Positions 8,661 to 17,545 of a stretch of 50,336 nt of DNA are shown one piece after another. Below the pieces are notes generated by a model that saw nothing but the letters and a program-made list of their open reading frames with translations, did no database searches and had not been told where the DNA came from. The position numbers and the translations under genes are program-made. Origin of the DNA: Clostridiales bacterium (lineage in GTDB: Bacteria > Bacillota > Clostridia > Saccharofermentanales > Saccharofermentanaceae). The stretch spans positions 1 to 50,336 of the forward strand of contig JAFZKB010000011.1 of assembly GCA_017551865.1 (NCBI GenBank), given 5' to 3'. Every line of letters begins with the position of its first letter. The first letter of the stretch is position 1.

Positions 8661-9809
8661 ATGAAAAAACGTTTCCTTTCTTTCGTGGCTGGCGTACTCT
8701 GTGCATGCAGTATCGTTTCTGCAGCAACCGCTCCGGCAGCTGTGAAGAATGTAGATGCGCAACTTTCCATCGCGCAGGCGGCAGCGGTAACGAAACCGGG
8801 TACTGTTACCGGTCTTAAGGCAGTATCTGCCGGTAAGAACAGAGTGAAACTCACCTGGACAGCTGTTTCCGGTGCGCAGGGTTATCTCGTTTACGGACAG
8901 AAGTCCGGTAAGTACGCTTATGTCGGCATGACGACACAGGGCACGACTTTTACTGATACTAACGCTCTTGATAACGATTACAATTACTACTGGGTATTCG
9001 CTTATGTGAAAGATGCATCCGGGAAGATGATCCCGGGTGGCTGCCAGAAGTACGTTTTCGCAAAAGGCATCTGTGCCGCGGTTACCGGCCTCAAGGCGGC
9101 ATCTACTACCGCCGGGGTAAAGCTTACATGGAACACTTCGGCTACAGCGGCAGGATATCTGATCTATGGTAAGACAGATTCCACATCTTACGGATATAAG
9201 GGCATGACGACCGGTCTTACCTGGACCGATACGAAGGCTCCTACAGATGAGATCAGCTACTACTGGGTATTCCCGTATCACAAGGATGCCAGCGGAAACA
9301 TGGTCGTAGGCGGGACCGCTTCTTATGTATTCGGCAAAAAGACTCTTCCTGTTTACACAAGCTATAAGGTCGGTGATCTCTCCTATAAGGTCCTGACGGT
9401 ATGGGATGTGGAGCAGGATACCTTCAAGGGCTTCCCGACATATGCTTATTACAGTGACTGTGGCATTTTTGTTACCTCCTGCCAGAACCTCGCTTCTGCA
9501 GAGAATGCTGCGAATTTCGCCAATAAGTTCGGTTCCCTTGTGGAAGCGTACATCTCCACGAATTTCAAAAATTGGGGAGAGGTAACGGTCAAGACAAATA
9601 AGCAGGGTAGTTCCGGATCTCTCATCTATGCAGATCTCGAGCTCGATTTCTCAGACTCCGATTTTATTTGCTACGGGCGTCTTTACTTTGATACAGCTAC
9701 AGGCAGATTCTATGAGTTTATGGCGAATATCTATAATGACTGCTCCGCTTCAGAGATCGCCACATACAAAAAACAGATCAATGCGGTCCTTGCGTCGATC
9801 AGAAAGTAA
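8661..9809 (+). CDS. secreted protein with two fibronectin-III-like domains, paralog 2
   Basis: A 382-residue tandem paralog of the preceding gene. The signal peptide and both FN3-like domains (through about residue 235) are nearly identical to paralog 1, including VTGLKA openings and the motif NYYWVFAYVKDASGKMIPGG. After that the two proteins diverge: the C-terminal domain here (about 240-382) shares only scattered residues such as VWDVEQDTF and a final IASI/LASI-type end. Each gene has its own promoter and downstream hairpin, so they can be expressed separately. Role unknown; the pattern suggests constant display modules with a variable functional end. Confidence 0.82.
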   Translation: MKKRFLSFVAGVLCACSIVSAATAPAAVKNVDAQLSIAQAAAVTKPGTVTGLKAVSAGKNRVKLTWTAVSGAQGYLVYGQKSGKYAYVGMTTQGTTFTDTNALDNDYNYYWVFAYVKDASGKMIPGGCQKYVFAKGICAAVTGLKAASTTAGVKLTWNTSATAAGYLIYGKTDSTSYGYKGMTTGLTWTDTKAPTDEISYYWVFPYHKDASGNMVVGGTASYVFGKKTLPVYTSYKVGDLSYKVLTVWDVEQDTFKGFPTYAYYSDCGIFVTSCQNLASAENAANFANKFGSLVEAYISTNFKNWGEVTVKTNKQGSSGSLIYADLELDFSDSDFICYGRLYFDTATGRFYEFMANIYNDCSASEIATYKKQINAVLASIRK

Positions 9810-9842
9810 CAAAAGAAGTTCTCTTGAGTTAGAATAATTACA

Positions 9843-9876
9843 CGGCGCCGTTTCCTTTCCTCGGGAGGCGGCGCCG
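9843..9876 (+). terminator. GC-rich hairpin after second FN3-like gene
   Basis: An 8-bp stem CGGCGCCG repeated at 9843-9850 and 9869-9876 (the sequence is its own complement) encloses 18 nt. It sits 34 nt after the stop but has no T-run behind it, so it is a weak terminator or mainly an RNA 3' end stabiliser. Confidence 0.5.
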
Positions 9877-9948
9877 CTCGTATCAGGGCGTTTGCGGGGA
9901 TAAATGACCCGAAAACGCGAAAAAATCGAGATTTTTCGAAAATAGGTA

Positions 9949-9977
9949 TTGCAAACCCTAGACATGCGTTGTATAAT
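9949..9977 (+). promoter_or_regulatory. main promoter of the ribosomal S10 operon
   Basis: TTGCAA (9949-9954), a 17-nt spacer and a perfect TATAAT (9972-9977). Predicted start of transcription is near 9984, giving a leader of about 275 nt before rpsJ. Confidence 0.88.
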
Positions 9978-9983
9978 TTCACC

Positions 9984-10258
9984 TGCGCGACTTTGTGCGC
10001 GCAAGCGTTGAAGCTTGAGATTGCCGCAGGATAAAGCGGGCTGTGCTTTAGAGAGCGGGTAACTTAGGCGGAGCAGTCGAAGGCTTAGATCTTCGGCGAA
10101 GAACCCGGATGTTACAGCGTGTGTTTTGAAGAACACATGCCCAGGCCCAAAGTGCCGCATAAGGTGGTAACTGGTCTCCTGGGTTTTATGATGGGATCAA
10201 AAGAAACGCTAAACAGGGTGAAGAAAAAACAACAGCAAAAGATTTGGAGGAAACAAAC
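9984..10258 (+). promoter_or_regulatory. structured 5' leader of rpsJ (candidate ribosomal-protein autoregulatory RNA)
   Basis: No gene fits these 275 bases. Reading from the start, hairpins are visible at 9984-10003 (TGCGCG/CGCGCA), 10002-10017 (CAAGC/GCTTG), around 10088-10102 (TCTTC-GGC-GAAGA) and around 10117-10140 (9-bp stem built on TGTGTT/AACACA). A last pair, CCCAGG (10140-10145) with CCTGGG (10178-10183), is followed by TTTTAT and could act as an attenuator. Leaders of this kind let a ribosomal protein bind its own mRNA; an S10 leader class is described in Clostridia, but whether this one belongs to it was not tested. Confidence 0.6.
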
Positions 10259-10570
10259 ATGGCAACAAACCAAAAAATCAGAATTAAGCTTAAGGCTTAT
10301 GATCACGAGCTCCTTGACCAGAGCGCAGCACGTATTGTTGAGACGGTCACCAGAACAGGCGCAAGCTTCTCCGGCCCGATCCCGCTCCCGACAGAAAAAG
10401 AGATCACCACGATCCTGCGTTCTCCTCATAAGTATAAGGATTCCCGTGAGCAGTTTGAACTTCGTACGCATAAGCGTCTTATCGACATCTTTGCGCCGAA
10501 CCAGAAGACTGTTGATGCATTGATGAAGCTTGACATGCCTGCAGGCGTGAGCATTGAGCTCAAGGCCTAA
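10259..10570 (+). CDS. rpsJ: 30S ribosomal protein S10
   Basis: 103 residues, the standard length. S10 binds the 3' domain of 16S rRNA in the head of the small subunit and also serves as NusE in antitermination. The N-terminal [17 protein letters not shown] and TREQF-like [16 protein letters not shown] are family signatures. I set the start at ATG 10259, 8 nt after GGAGG; an in-frame TTG at 10244 would put that site inside the gene. First gene of the operon, with an unusually long leader before it and a 110-nt spacer after it. Confidence 0.97.
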   Translation: MATNQKIRIKLKAYDHELLDQSAARIVETVTRTGASFSGPIPLPTEKEITTILRSPHKYKDSREQFELRTHKRLIDIFAPNQKTVDALMKLDMPAGVSIELKA

Positions 10571-10578
10571 TGGCTTTT

Positions 10579-10651
10579 TCCGCGTTCTGCCGGACGTCCA
10601 AGCGGCGGGATATGCGGAGGTCATGTTCGCGGACTAAAACAAAACGCGAAC
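10579..10651 (+). promoter_or_regulatory. two hairpins in the rpsJ-rplC spacer
   Basis: The 110-nt gap is long for this operon. It contains one long hairpin (outer TCCGC 10579-10583 with GCGGA 10614-10618; inner TTCTGCCG 10585-10592 with CGGCGGGA 10603-10610, including G-U pairs) and a second one (GTTCGCG 10625-10631 with CGCGAAC 10645-10651). Neither is followed by a T-run, so processing, mRNA stability or translational control of rplC is more likely than termination. Confidence 0.55.
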
Positions 10652-10680
10652 CAATAACCTAAATAGGAGGAAAAAAGAAA

Positions 10681-11310
10681 ATGACAAAGTTCGTACTTGG
10701 CAAAAAAGCCGGCATGACACAGCTCTTCGATGAGAGCGGTCTGGCAGTACCGGCAACCGTTATCGAATGCAACCCTATGTTTGTTATTCAGAATAAGACG
10801 GTAGAAAAAGACGGCTACAAGGCTGTGAAAGTCGCAACAGGCGACATTCGCGAGAAACTTGTAAACAAGCCGGACAAGGGACAGTTCGCAAAGGCTGAAG
10901 TAAGCGTTAAGCGTACTATCCGTGAGTTTAAGACAGAAGAGGATTACAGCCTCGGTCAGGAGATCAAGGTCTCCGACATGCTCGCAGTTGGCGATCATGT
11001 TGACGTAAGCGGCGTATCCAAGGGTAAGGGTTACCAGGGTAACATCAAGCGTCACGGTCAGAAGGGCGGTCCGGATGGACACGGTTCTATGTACCACAGA
11101 CGTGTAGGTTCCATGGGTGCTAACTCCACACCGGCTCGTGTTCTCCCGGGTAAGAAGATGCCTGGTCACATGGGCGCAGTAAACTGCACAGTACAGAATC
11201 TGACGGTCGTCAGCGTTGACGGCGAGAGAGGAATCCTCGTTCTTAAGGGCGCGGTTCCGGGTCCTAAGGGCGGCATCGTAACAATCACGTCGTCTGTAAA
11301 GGCTAAGTAA
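10681..11310 (+). CDS. rplC: 50S ribosomal protein L3
   Basis: 209 residues. L3 is an early assembly protein that reaches toward the peptidyl transferase centre of 23S rRNA. The MTKFVLGKKAGMTQLFDE start, the central GQKGGPDGHGSMYHRRVGSMG loop region and the C-terminal GAVPGPKGG are diagnostic. AGGAGG lies 9-14 nt before the start. It is separated from rpsJ by a structured spacer and followed by rplD after 25 nt. Confidence 0.98.
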   Translation: MTKFVLGKKAGMTQLFDESGLAVPATVIECNPMFVIQNKTVEKDGYKAVKVATGDIREKLVNKPDKGQFAKAEVSVKRTIREFKTEEDYSLGQEIKVSDMLAVGDHVDVSGVSKGKGYQGNIKRHGQKGGPDGHGSMYHRRVGSMGANSTPARVLPGKKMPGHMGAVNCTVQNLTVVSVDGERGILVLKGAVPGPKGGIVTITSSVKAK

Positions 11311-11335
11311 TTCGACGACAAGGAGGAACTAAGAA

Positions 11336-11959
11336 ATGGCTAAAATTGATATTTTGAATCTTAGTGGAGCCGTTGTCGGATCGATGGATCTTTCTGACGA
11401 GATCTTCGGCATCGAGCCGAACGCTGCAGCAATGCGTACAGTAGTACTCAACATTCTTGCAAACCGTCGTCAGGGCACACATTCCACAAAAACAAGAAGC
11501 GAAGTTCGCGGCGGCGGTAAGCGTCCTTATCGTCAGAAGGGCACAGGTCGTGCTCGTCACGGTTCTACCCGTTCTGCACAGTACGTTGGCGGCGGCATCA
11601 TCTTTGGGCCTAAGCCGAGATCTTACAGCTACACTGTTCCGAAGAAGATCAGACGTCTGGCTATGAAGTCTGCATTCTCTTCCAAGATGGCAGATAGCAA
11701 GATCTTCGTTGTCGATGCACTCGATTTCGATACCATGAAGACAAAGAACATGGTTGATTTCATGAAGGCGATCAAGGTTGATGATTCTGCTCTCGTCGTT
11801 CTCGGCGGAAAGAATGAGAATGTTGAGAAGGCTTCTAGAAATCTTCCGACAGTTAAGACAGCTTTCGTCAATACCATCAACGTATTCGACATCCTTAAGT
11901 ACGATTCTTTCGTAATGACTAAGGAAGCTGCTGAGAAGATTATGGAGGTGTATGTATGA
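11336..11959 (+). CDS. rplD: 50S ribosomal protein L4
   Basis: 207 residues. L4 lines the peptide exit tunnel and in Enterobacteria also represses the S10 operon. The tunnel loop is recognisable in residues 45-90 (RQGTHSTKTRSEVRGGGKRP followed by QKGTGRARHGSTRS). Its stop overlaps the rplW start by 4 nt (ATGA), so the two are probably made in equal amounts by coupling. Confidence 0.98.
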   Translation: MAKIDILNLSGAVVGSMDLSDEIFGIEPNAAAMRTVVLNILANRRQGTHSTKTRSEVRGGGKRPYRQKGTGRARHGSTRSAQYVGGGIIFGPKPRSYSYTVPKKIRRLAMKSAFSSKMADSKIFVVDALDFDTMKTKNMVDFMKAIKVDDSALVVLGGKNENVEKASRNLPTVKTAFVNTINVFDILKYDSFVMTKEAAEKIMEVYV

Positions 11960-12312
11960 ACAAGGCACCGCAGGACATTATCATTAAGCCGATCATCACA
12001 GAGAAGAGCTCTTATGATGCAGCAGTCGGCAAGTATGCTTTCCAGGTTGCAAAGACAGCAACTAAGACAGACGTAAGAAATGCTGTTGAGACTCTCTTCG
12101 GTGTTAAGGTCGTAGCTGTCAATACTGTCAACTATGATGGAAAGAAGAAGAGACAGCGCTACGTCGAGGGAACAACTCCTTCCTTTAAGAAGGCAGTAGT
12201 TACCATCGATATGGAAGCTAAGGACGTGTCTTATCTTGGTAAGGGCGGCAAGGCAACTAAGGCCGACAAGAAGTATAAGACAGCAATCGAAGAATTTGGA
12301 ATCGGCCAGTGA
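11956..12312 (+). CDS. rplW: 50S ribosomal protein L23
   Basis: 118 residues; it sits at the mouth of the exit tunnel and is the docking point for trigger factor and SRP. Seen: IIIKPIITEKSS near the N-terminus and the central basic loop KKKRQRYVEG, with the C-terminal end (about 85-118) longer than in many orthologs of about 95 residues and rich in lysine. Coupled to rplD by a 4-nt overlap; rplB follows after 30 nt. Confidence 0.96.
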   Translation: MNKAPQDIIIKPIITEKSSYDAAVGKYAFQVAKTATKTDVRNAVETLFGVKVVAVNTVNYDGKKKRQRYVEGTTPSFKKAVVTIDMEAKDVSYLGKGGKATKADKKYKTAIEEFGIGQ

Positions 12313-12342
12313 TCGGCCTGATGGAAAAGGAGTGAAGAGAGA

Positions 12343-13170
12343 ATGGCAGTAAAGACTTTTAATCCAACTTCTCCTGCGAGACGTAACATGACTGTCTCTG
12401 ACTTTTCTTCCCTGACGAAGAAAGAGCCCGAGAAGAGCCTGCTCGTAGCACGCAGTAAGTCAGGCGGACGTAATTCTTATGGACGTATCACAGTTCGTCA
12501 CATCGGTGGCGGCAACCGTCGTAAGATCCGTGTCATTGACTGGAAGAGAACAAAGGACGGTGTTCCGGCAACAGTAGTAGCGCTGGAGTACGATCCGAAC
12601 CGTACAGCATTTATCGCACTTATCCAGTATCTGGATGGTGCAAAGTCCTACATCCTGGCTCCCCAGGGACTTAAGGTAGGCGACAAGGTAGTTTCCGGAG
12701 CAGATGCAGATATCGTGGCAGGCAACGCTCTCCCGATCGCAAATATCCCGGTTGGTACCATGATCCACAACATCGAGCTCAAGCCTGGTAAGGGTGCTCA
12801 GATGGTTCGTACAGCCGGCGCTGGCGCTCAGCTGATGGCTAAAGAGGGCGATTTCGCTCAGGTACGTCTCCCGTCCGGTGAGGTTCGTATGGTATCCATC
12901 AAGTGCAGAGCAACCGTTGGTGTTATCGGCAACAACGAGCACGAGAACGTTTCTATCGGTAAGGCCGGACGTCATCGTCACATGGGTGTAAGACCTGCAG
13001 TACGTGGTGTCGTCATGAACCCGAACGATCACCCGCATGGTGGTGGTGAAGGTAAGTCCCCGATCGGTCTTCCGGGTCCTGTTACACCTTGGGGTGTTCC
13101 GACTCTTGGTAAGAAGACAAGAAACAAGAAGAAGCAGTCTAACAAGTACATTGTTAAGGGTAGAAAGTAA
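12343..13170 (+). CDS. rplB: 50S ribosomal protein L2
   Basis: 275 residues, normal length. L2 is needed for subunit joining and peptidyl transfer. The C-terminal signature [20 protein letters not shown] contains the essential His of the L2 family, and the N-terminal [14 protein letters not shown] is typical. Preceded by AAGGAGTGA-type ribosome binding site and followed 18 nt later by rpsS, the conserved order. Confidence 0.98.
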   Translation: MAVKTFNPTSPARRNMTVSDFSSLTKKEPEKSLLVARSKSGGRNSYGRITVRHIGGGNRRKIRVIDWKRTKDGVPATVVALEYDPNRTAFIALIQYLDGAKSYILAPQGLKVGDKVVSGADADIVAGNALPIANIPVGTMIHNIELKPGKGAQMVRTAGAGAQLMAKEGDFAQVRLPSGEVRMVSIKCRATVGVIGNNEHENVSIGKAGRHRHMGVRPAVRGVVMNPNDHPHGGGEGKSPIGLPGPVTPWGVPTLGKKTRNKKKQSNKYIVKGRK

Positions 13171-13188
13171 GCGAAGGGAGGAACCAAA

Positions 13189-13467
13189 ATGAGTAGATCA
13201 ACCAAAAAGGGTTATTTTGTACAAGATGCCCTGATGAAGAAAATCAATGCTATGAACGCAGCGAATGAGAAAAAGGTTGTACAGACTTGGTCTCGCGCTT
13301 CGACGATCTATCCTGAAATGGTCGGACACACGATCGCTGTTTATGACGGCAGAAGACACGTTCCGGTATATGTGGTCGAGGAAATGATCGGTCACAAGCT
13401 GGGCGAGTTTGCTCCGACAAGAACATACAGAGGCCATGCCGGTGAGAAATCATCCGGTGGTAAGTAA
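13189..13467 (+). CDS. rpsS: 30S ribosomal protein S19
   Basis: 92 residues, normal length. S19 forms a heterodimer with S13 in the head of the 30S subunit and contacts the A-site tRNA. Seen: [31 protein letters not shown] and the C-terminal [27 protein letters not shown] precedes the ATG. Confidence 0.98.
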   Translation: MSRSTKKGYFVQDALMKKINAMNAANEKKVVQTWSRASTIYPEMVGHTIAVYDGRRHVPVYVVEEMIGHKLGEFAPTRTYRGHAGEKSSGGK

Positions 13468-13495
13468 TCGTAAGCTGTGAAGGGAGGAAAAAATA

Positions 13496-13972
13496 GTGGA
13501 AAAAGTTAAGTTGACTAAAGACTATATCGAATCGAATCGCGATGAAATCCTCGAAGCTTACGGTAAGCAGCAGAAGAAGAACGCGAAGAAGCCGGTTCTT
13601 ACTAAGAAGCAGAAGAAGCTTCTCGGTATCGGCAAAGATCAGGGTAAGGCAGTTGCTAAGTACATCCGCATCACACCCCGTAAGGTCAAGGTCGTTGCTG
13701 ACCTGATCAAGGGCAAGGATCTCGATGAAGCTTATGCGATCCTGGACTACACCCCGAAGGCAGCATCTCCGGTGCTCAAGAAGGCAGTTAAGTCTGCAGA
13801 GGCAAACGCAGTAAACAACAACGGTCTGACAAGATCCAGCCTGTATGTTGCTGATGCTTACGCCGGCGCAGGCCCGATCCTGAAGCGTTTCATTCCGAGA
13901 GCAAGAGGATCTGCATCTAGAATCAACAAGAGAACAAGTCACGTTACTGTTGTTCTCAAAGAAAGAGTATAA
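13496..13972 (+). CDS. rplV: 50S ribosomal protein L22 with N-terminal extension
   Basis: 158 residues; most L22 proteins are about 110. The canonical L22 part starts near residue 50 (AVAKYIRITPRKVKVVADLI) and ends with the globular and hairpin motifs RFIPRARGSASRINKRTSHVTVVLKE. The first 48 residues are an extra Lys-rich segment that begins at a GTG codon (13496) with GGGAGG 7-12 nt upstream. An internal start for a short form was looked for and no good site was found. L22 lines the exit tunnel; the extension would lie on the subunit surface, a role that is inferred only. Confidence 0.95.
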   Translation: MEKVKLTKDYIESNRDEILEAYGKQQKKNAKKPVLTKKQKKLLGIGKDQGKAVAKYIRITPRKVKVVADLIKGKDLDEAYAILDYTPKAASPVLKKAVKSAEANAVNNNGLTRSSLYVADAYAGAGPILKRFIPRARGSASRINKRTSHVTVVLKERV

Positions 13973-13985
13973 GGAGGAATAAAGA

Positions 13986-14657
13986 ATGGGCCAGAAGGTT
14001 AATCCCCATGGATTGCGTGTCGGTGTCATCAAAGAGTGGGACACACGTTGGTATGCCGACAAGAAGACATTCAGCGATTTCCTCGTTGAGGACAAGCAAA
14101 TCCGTGATTTTGTAAAGAAAGAGTGCTTTGCTGCAGGCGTTTCGAACATCGAGATCGAGCGTAAGGGTGCAGACAAGACCTCCATCATCATCAATGCAGC
14201 TAAGCCGGGTATCATCATTGGTCGCCAGGGCGCAGGCATTGAGGATTTCAAGAAGAAGCTTCAGAAGAAGTTCAAGAAGAATTTCTTCGTAGACGTTCGT
14301 GAGATCAAGAACGCTGATGCAAATGCTCAGCTCGTTGCTGAGAGCATCGCTTCCCAGCTCGAAAGACGTGTTTCTTTCCGTCGTGCCATGAAGATGGCGA
14401 TGTCCCGTACCATGAAGTCCGGTGCGAAGGGCATCAAGACCTGCTGCGCAGGTCGTCTGGGCGGCGCTGAAATCGCACGTTCAGAGACATACCACGAAGG
14501 TACTATCCCGCTGCAGACTCTGCGTGCGGACATCGATTACGGTTTTGCTGAGGCAAACACACAGTACGGCCGTATCGGCGTAAAAGTATGGATCTACCAC
14601 GGTGAGATCCTGACAGCGAAGAAGACTGTCAAAGTTGCGGAAGGAGGCGAAGCGTAA
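13986..14657 (+). CDS. rpsC: 30S ribosomal protein S3
   Basis: 223 residues. S3 is at the mRNA entry channel and has helicase activity with S4 and S5. Visible: [22 protein letters not shown] domain motif [11 protein letters not shown] near residue 78, and the C-terminal [20 protein letters not shown] segment. AAGGAGG precedes the start. Its TAA overlaps the rplP ATG by one base. Confidence 0.98.
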   Translation: MGQKVNPHGLRVGVIKEWDTRWYADKKTFSDFLVEDKQIRDFVKKECFAAGVSNIEIERKGADKTSIIINAAKPGIIIGRQGAGIEDFKKKLQKKFKKNFFVDVREIKNADANAQLVAESIASQLERRVSFRRAMKMAMSRTMKSGAKGIKTCCAGRLGGAEIARSETYHEGTIPLQTLRADIDYGFAEANTQYGRIGVKVWIYHGEILTAKKTVKVAEGGEA

Positions 14658-15088
14658 TGTTACTTCCTAAGAGAGTAAAGCATAGAAAGCAGCAGCGCGG
14701 CCGTCTGACCGGTAAGGCTACCAGAGGTAACTTCGTTGCTTACGGTGATTATGGTATGTATTCCACAGAGCCTTGCTGGATCACCAGCAACCAGATCGAA
14801 GCAGCCCGTATCGCTATCAACCGTTACGTAAAAAGAGGCGGTAAGGTCTGGATCAAGATCTTCCCGGACAAGCCGATCACAAAGCACCCTGCCGAAGCTC
14901 GAATGGGTTCCGGTAAAGGTTCTCCGGAGTACTGGGTAGCAGTAGTTAAGCCGGGCCGTGTTCTTTTCGAGATCGCCGGCGTATCCGAAGAAGTAGCTCG
15001 TGAGGCAATGCGTCTTGCAGGACACAAGCTCCCGTGCAAGACAAAGTTCATCAAGAAGGAAGAGGAGGTATCTGAAAATGACGGCTAA
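14657..15088 (+). CDS. rplP: 50S ribosomal protein L16
   Basis: 143 residues. L16 organises the A-site of the large subunit. Diagnostic [15 protein letters not shown] start, then the mid region ([20 protein letters not shown] and [17 protein letters not shown]). The end of the gene overlaps rpmC by 11 nt, and the AGGAGG of rpmC lies inside its last codons. Confidence 0.98.
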   Translation: MLLPKRVKHRKQQRGRLTGKATRGNFVAYGDYGMYSTEPCWITSNQIEAARIAINRYVKRGGKVWIKIFPDKPITKHPAEARMGSGKGSPEYWVAVVKPGRVLFEIAGVSEEVAREAMRLAGHKLPCKTKFIKKEEEVSENDG

Positions 15089-15275
15089 AGAATTACGTTC
15101 GAAGTCTACAGAAGAACTTCAGAAGGAATTGCTTGAATTGAAGGATGAACTCTTCAAACTTCGTTTCCAGCATGCTACAAACCAACTCGAGAATCCGCAG
15201 CGCCTTGGTGCTGTAAAGCGTGACATCGCTCGCGTAAACACGATTCTCCGTGAGCAAGAGCTTAAGGCTAATTAA
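15078..15275 (+). CDS. rpmC: 50S ribosomal protein L29
   Basis: 65 residues, normal for L29, a small helical protein near the exit tunnel. I chose ATG 15078 because AGGAGG (15063-15068) is 9 nt upstream and [18 protein letters not shown] is the family start; an in-frame upstream ATG at 15000 lies deep in rplP and has no site. It overlaps rplP by 11 nt. Confidence 0.97.
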   Translation: MTAKELRSKSTEELQKELLELKDELFKLRFQHATNQLENPQRLGAVKRDIARVNTILREQELKAN

Positions 15276-15292
15276 TGAAGGGAGAAGTAGGA

Positions 15293-15550
15293 ATGAGCGA
15301 TCGTAACCTCAGAAAAACTCGTGTCGGTATCGTATCTAGCGATAAGATGGACAAAACAATTGTTGTATCCGTGGTTGAGCACGTTAAGCACCCGCTTTAC
15401 GGTAAGATCATGAAGAGAACATACAAGCTGAAGGCGCATGACGAAGAGAACAAGTGCGGCATCGGCGACAAGGTAAAGGTAATGGAGACCCGCCCGCTTT
15501 CTCGTGACAAGCGTTGGAGACTGGTCGAGATTATTGAGAAGGCGAAGTAA
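15293..15550 (+). CDS. rpsQ: 30S ribosomal protein S17
   Basis: 85 residues. S17 is a primary 16S-binding OB-fold protein of the 30S body. Seen: [19 protein letters not shown] and [23 protein letters not shown] 15293 fits the family length and has GGGAG 9 nt upstream; an ATG at 15275 overlapping the rpmC stop would add six residues but would put that site within the gene. Confidence 0.97.
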   Translation: MSDRNLRKTRVGIVSSDKMDKTIVVSVVEHVKHPLYGKIMKRTYKLKAHDEENKCGIGDKVKVMETRPLSRDKRWRLVEIIEKAK

Positions 15551-15584
15551 TACGTAAGGGAATTACGTAAAGGAGGAAATCAAG

Positions 15585-15953
15585 ATGATTCAAGTAGAAT
15601 CCAGATTAAGATCTGCGGATAATACCGGCGCAAAAGAACTTGCCTGCATCAAAGTGCTTGGCGGTTCCTGGCGTAAATACGCGAATATCGGTGATGTGAT
15701 CGTCTGCTCTGTCAAGACAGCTACTCCTGGTGGCGTGGTTAAGAAGGGCGATGTTGTTCGTGCAGTAGTTGTCCGCACAAAGAAGGGCGTTAGAAGAGCT
15801 GATGGATCTTACATCAAGTTCGATGAGAATGCTGCTGTTATCATTAAGGAAGACAAGAACCCGCGTGGAACCCGTATCTTTGGGCCTATCGCAAGAGAGC
15901 TCCGTGACAAGGATTACATGAAGATCCTTTCTCTGGCTCCAGAAGTTCTGTAA
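15585..15953 (+). CDS. rplN: 50S ribosomal protein L14
   Basis: 122 residues, exactly the usual length. L14 forms inter-subunit bridges and binds L19. Seen: [38 protein letters not shown] and [21 protein letters not shown] is 10 nt before the start. First gene of the spc-type segment; no new promoter was seen in the 34-nt gap, so transcription probably reads through. Confidence 0.98.
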   Translation: MIQVESRLRSADNTGAKELACIKVLGGSWRKYANIGDVIVCSVKTATPGGVVKKGDVVRAVVVRTKKGVRRADGSYIKFDENAAVIIKEDKNPRGTRIFGPIARELRDKDYMKILSLAPEVL

Positions 15954-15965
15954 GGAGGATGACAA

Positions 15966-16313
15966 ATGGCTAGCAAGATTCACGTTAAAAAAGACGATAA
16001 AGTCGTTGTTATCTCCGGTAAGGACGCCGGTTCTCAGGGTCAGGTCTTAAAGACTGAGCCGAAGTCCGGTAGAGTAGTTGTTTCCGGAGTCAACATGGTC
16101 AAGAAGCATCAGAAGGCTCAGGGCCAGAACAAGCCGGCAGGCATCATCGAGAAGGAAAGCTCCATCGATGCAAGCAACGTAATGCTGGTTTGCCCGAAGT
16201 GCGGCAAGGCTACCCGTGTTGGTAAGAGAGTTGCCGAGGATGGTGCAAAGTATCGCGTTTGCAAGAAGTGCGGCGCTGACATTGACCAGATCAAGAAGGC
16301 AAAGGAGGAGTAA
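15966..16313 (+). CDS. rplX: 50S ribosomal protein L24
   Basis: 115 residues. L24 starts large-subunit assembly. The KOW motif lies near residues 8-35 (DDKVVVISGKDAGSQGQVL). The C-terminal half carries two CxxC pairs (CPKCG and CKKCG), a ribbon that could bind zinc, as in many L24 proteins of this lineage. 12 nt after rplN, 3 nt before rplE. Confidence 0.97.
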   Translation: MASKIHVKKDDKVVVISGKDAGSQGQVLKTEPKSGRVVVSGVNMVKKHQKAQGQNKPAGIIEKESSIDASNVMLVCPKCGKATRVGKRVAEDGAKYRVCKKCGADIDQIKKAKEE

Positions 16314-16316
16314 TCG

Positions 16317-16856
16317 ATGTCTAGATTAAAAGACAAGTATGTAAATGAAGTTGCGCCTGCTTTGCAGGAAGAGTTCAAGTATAAGTCCGTAATGCAGATC
16401 CCGAAGCTTGAGAAGATCGTTCTCAACATGGGTGTCGGCGAAGTCAAGGATAACCCGAAGGCTCTCGAGAATGCTATGCGTGACATGGGTATCATCTGCG
16501 GCCAGAAGCCGATCACTACCGTTGCTTCTAAGTCCGTTGCTGCTTTCAAATTAAGAGAAGGCATGAAGATCGGCTGCAAAGTTACTCTCCGTGGCGAGAA
16601 TATGTACAACTTCCTCGATAAGTTGATCAGCATCTCCCTCCCGCGTGTACGTGACTTCCGTGGTATCAACCCGAACTCGTTCGATGGTCACGGTAACTAT
16701 GCTATGGGTATCAAGGAGCAGCTCATGTTCCCTGAAATCGAGTTCGATAAGATCGATAAAGTTCGTGGTATGGATATCATCATCGTAACAACGGCGAAGA
16801 CAGACGAGGAAGCAAGATCCCTTCTTTCCCTCATCGGTATGCCGTTCCGCAAGTAA
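16317..16856 (+). CDS. rplE: 50S ribosomal protein L5
   Basis: 179 residues. L5 binds 5S rRNA and contacts P-site tRNA. Typical stretches: [34 protein letters not shown] and [20 protein letters not shown]. Starts 3 nt after rplX with AAGGAGGAG spanning the end of that gene. Confidence 0.98.
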   Translation: MSRLKDKYVNEVAPALQEEFKYKSVMQIPKLEKIVLNMGVGEVKDNPKALENAMRDMGIICGQKPITTVASKSVAAFKLREGMKIGCKVTLRGENMYNFLDKLISISLPRVRDFRGINPNSFDGHGNYAMGIKEQLMFPEIEFDKIDKVRGMDIIIVTTAKTDEEARSLLSLIGMPFRK

Positions 16857-16874
16857 TAGGAGGATATAAGTAAT

Positions 16875-17060
16875 ATGGCTAAAACGTCAATGAAACTCAA
16901 GGCACAGCGTGCTCCGAAGTTCAAGGTACAGCAGCACAACCGTTGCAAGCTCTGCGGTAGACCGCACGCTTATATCCGTAAGTATGGTATTTGCCGTCTG
17001 TGCTTCCGTGACCTGGCTTACAAGGGCCAGATCCCGGGTGTTCGTAAGGCAAGCTGGTAA
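16875..17060 (+). CDS. rpsZ: 30S ribosomal protein S14, zinc-binding type Z
   Basis: 61 residues, the short zinc form of S14. The zinc site is [10 protein letters not shown]...CRLC (two CxxC pairs 12 residues apart). S14 helps build the 30S head near S3 and S10. AGGAGG lies 11 nt before ATG. No second, zinc-free S14 copy is in the window. Confidence 0.98.
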   Translation: MAKTSMKLKAQRAPKFKVQQHNRCKLCGRPHAYIRKYGICRLCFRDLAYKGQIPGVRKASW

Positions 17061-17083
17061 CCGATAGCAAGGAGGAAAGATTT

Positions 17084-17479
17084 ATGCAGATTACAGATGC
17101 AATTGCTGATATGCTGACAAGAATCCGTAATGCAGGCACAGCCGGTCATCCGACAGTTATGGTTCCTGCTTCCAATTTGAAGAAGGCTATCGCACAGATT
17201 TTAGTAGATGAAGGTTATATCGCTTCTTTTGAGACGATCGAAGATGACAAGCAGGGAATGATCAAGATCACTCTGAAATATGCTGCTAAGAAGCACGTTA
17301 TTTCCGGTATCCAGAGAATTTCCAAGCCGGGTCTCCGCGTTTATGCGGACAAAGAGAACCTCCCGAAGGTACTCGGTGGCCTCGGTATCGCTATCATCTC
17401 CACATCCAAGGGCGTTATGACTGATAAGGCAGCCAGAAAGCTCGGCGTTGGCGGCGAGGTTATGGCTTACGTTTGGTAA
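17084..17479 (+). CDS. rpsH: 30S ribosomal protein S8
   Basis: 131 residues. S8 is a central-domain 16S binder and the translational repressor of the spc operon in E. coli. Seen: [47 protein letters not shown] and the [20 protein letters not shown] end. It is followed by a 66-nt gap that holds a small GGGA/TCCC hairpin before rplF. Confidence 0.98.
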   Translation: MQITDAIADMLTRIRNAGTAGHPTVMVPASNLKKAIAQILVDEGYIASFETIEDDKQGMIKITLKYAAKKHVISGIQRISKPGLRVYADKENLPKVLGGLGIAIISTSKGVMTDKAARKLGVGGEVMAYVW

Positions 17480-17545
17480 GTTTAGTAGACACACTCTGAA
17501 AAGGGATGAAAGTCCCACAATCTAAAGAGCAGGAGGTAAGATTGT

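Noticed and set aside
10140..10190. Firm call of a transcription attenuator in the rpsJ leader
   Set aside because: The stem is only six pairs with a 32-nt loop and four T; it was kept as a possibility within the leader entry, not as a terminator.
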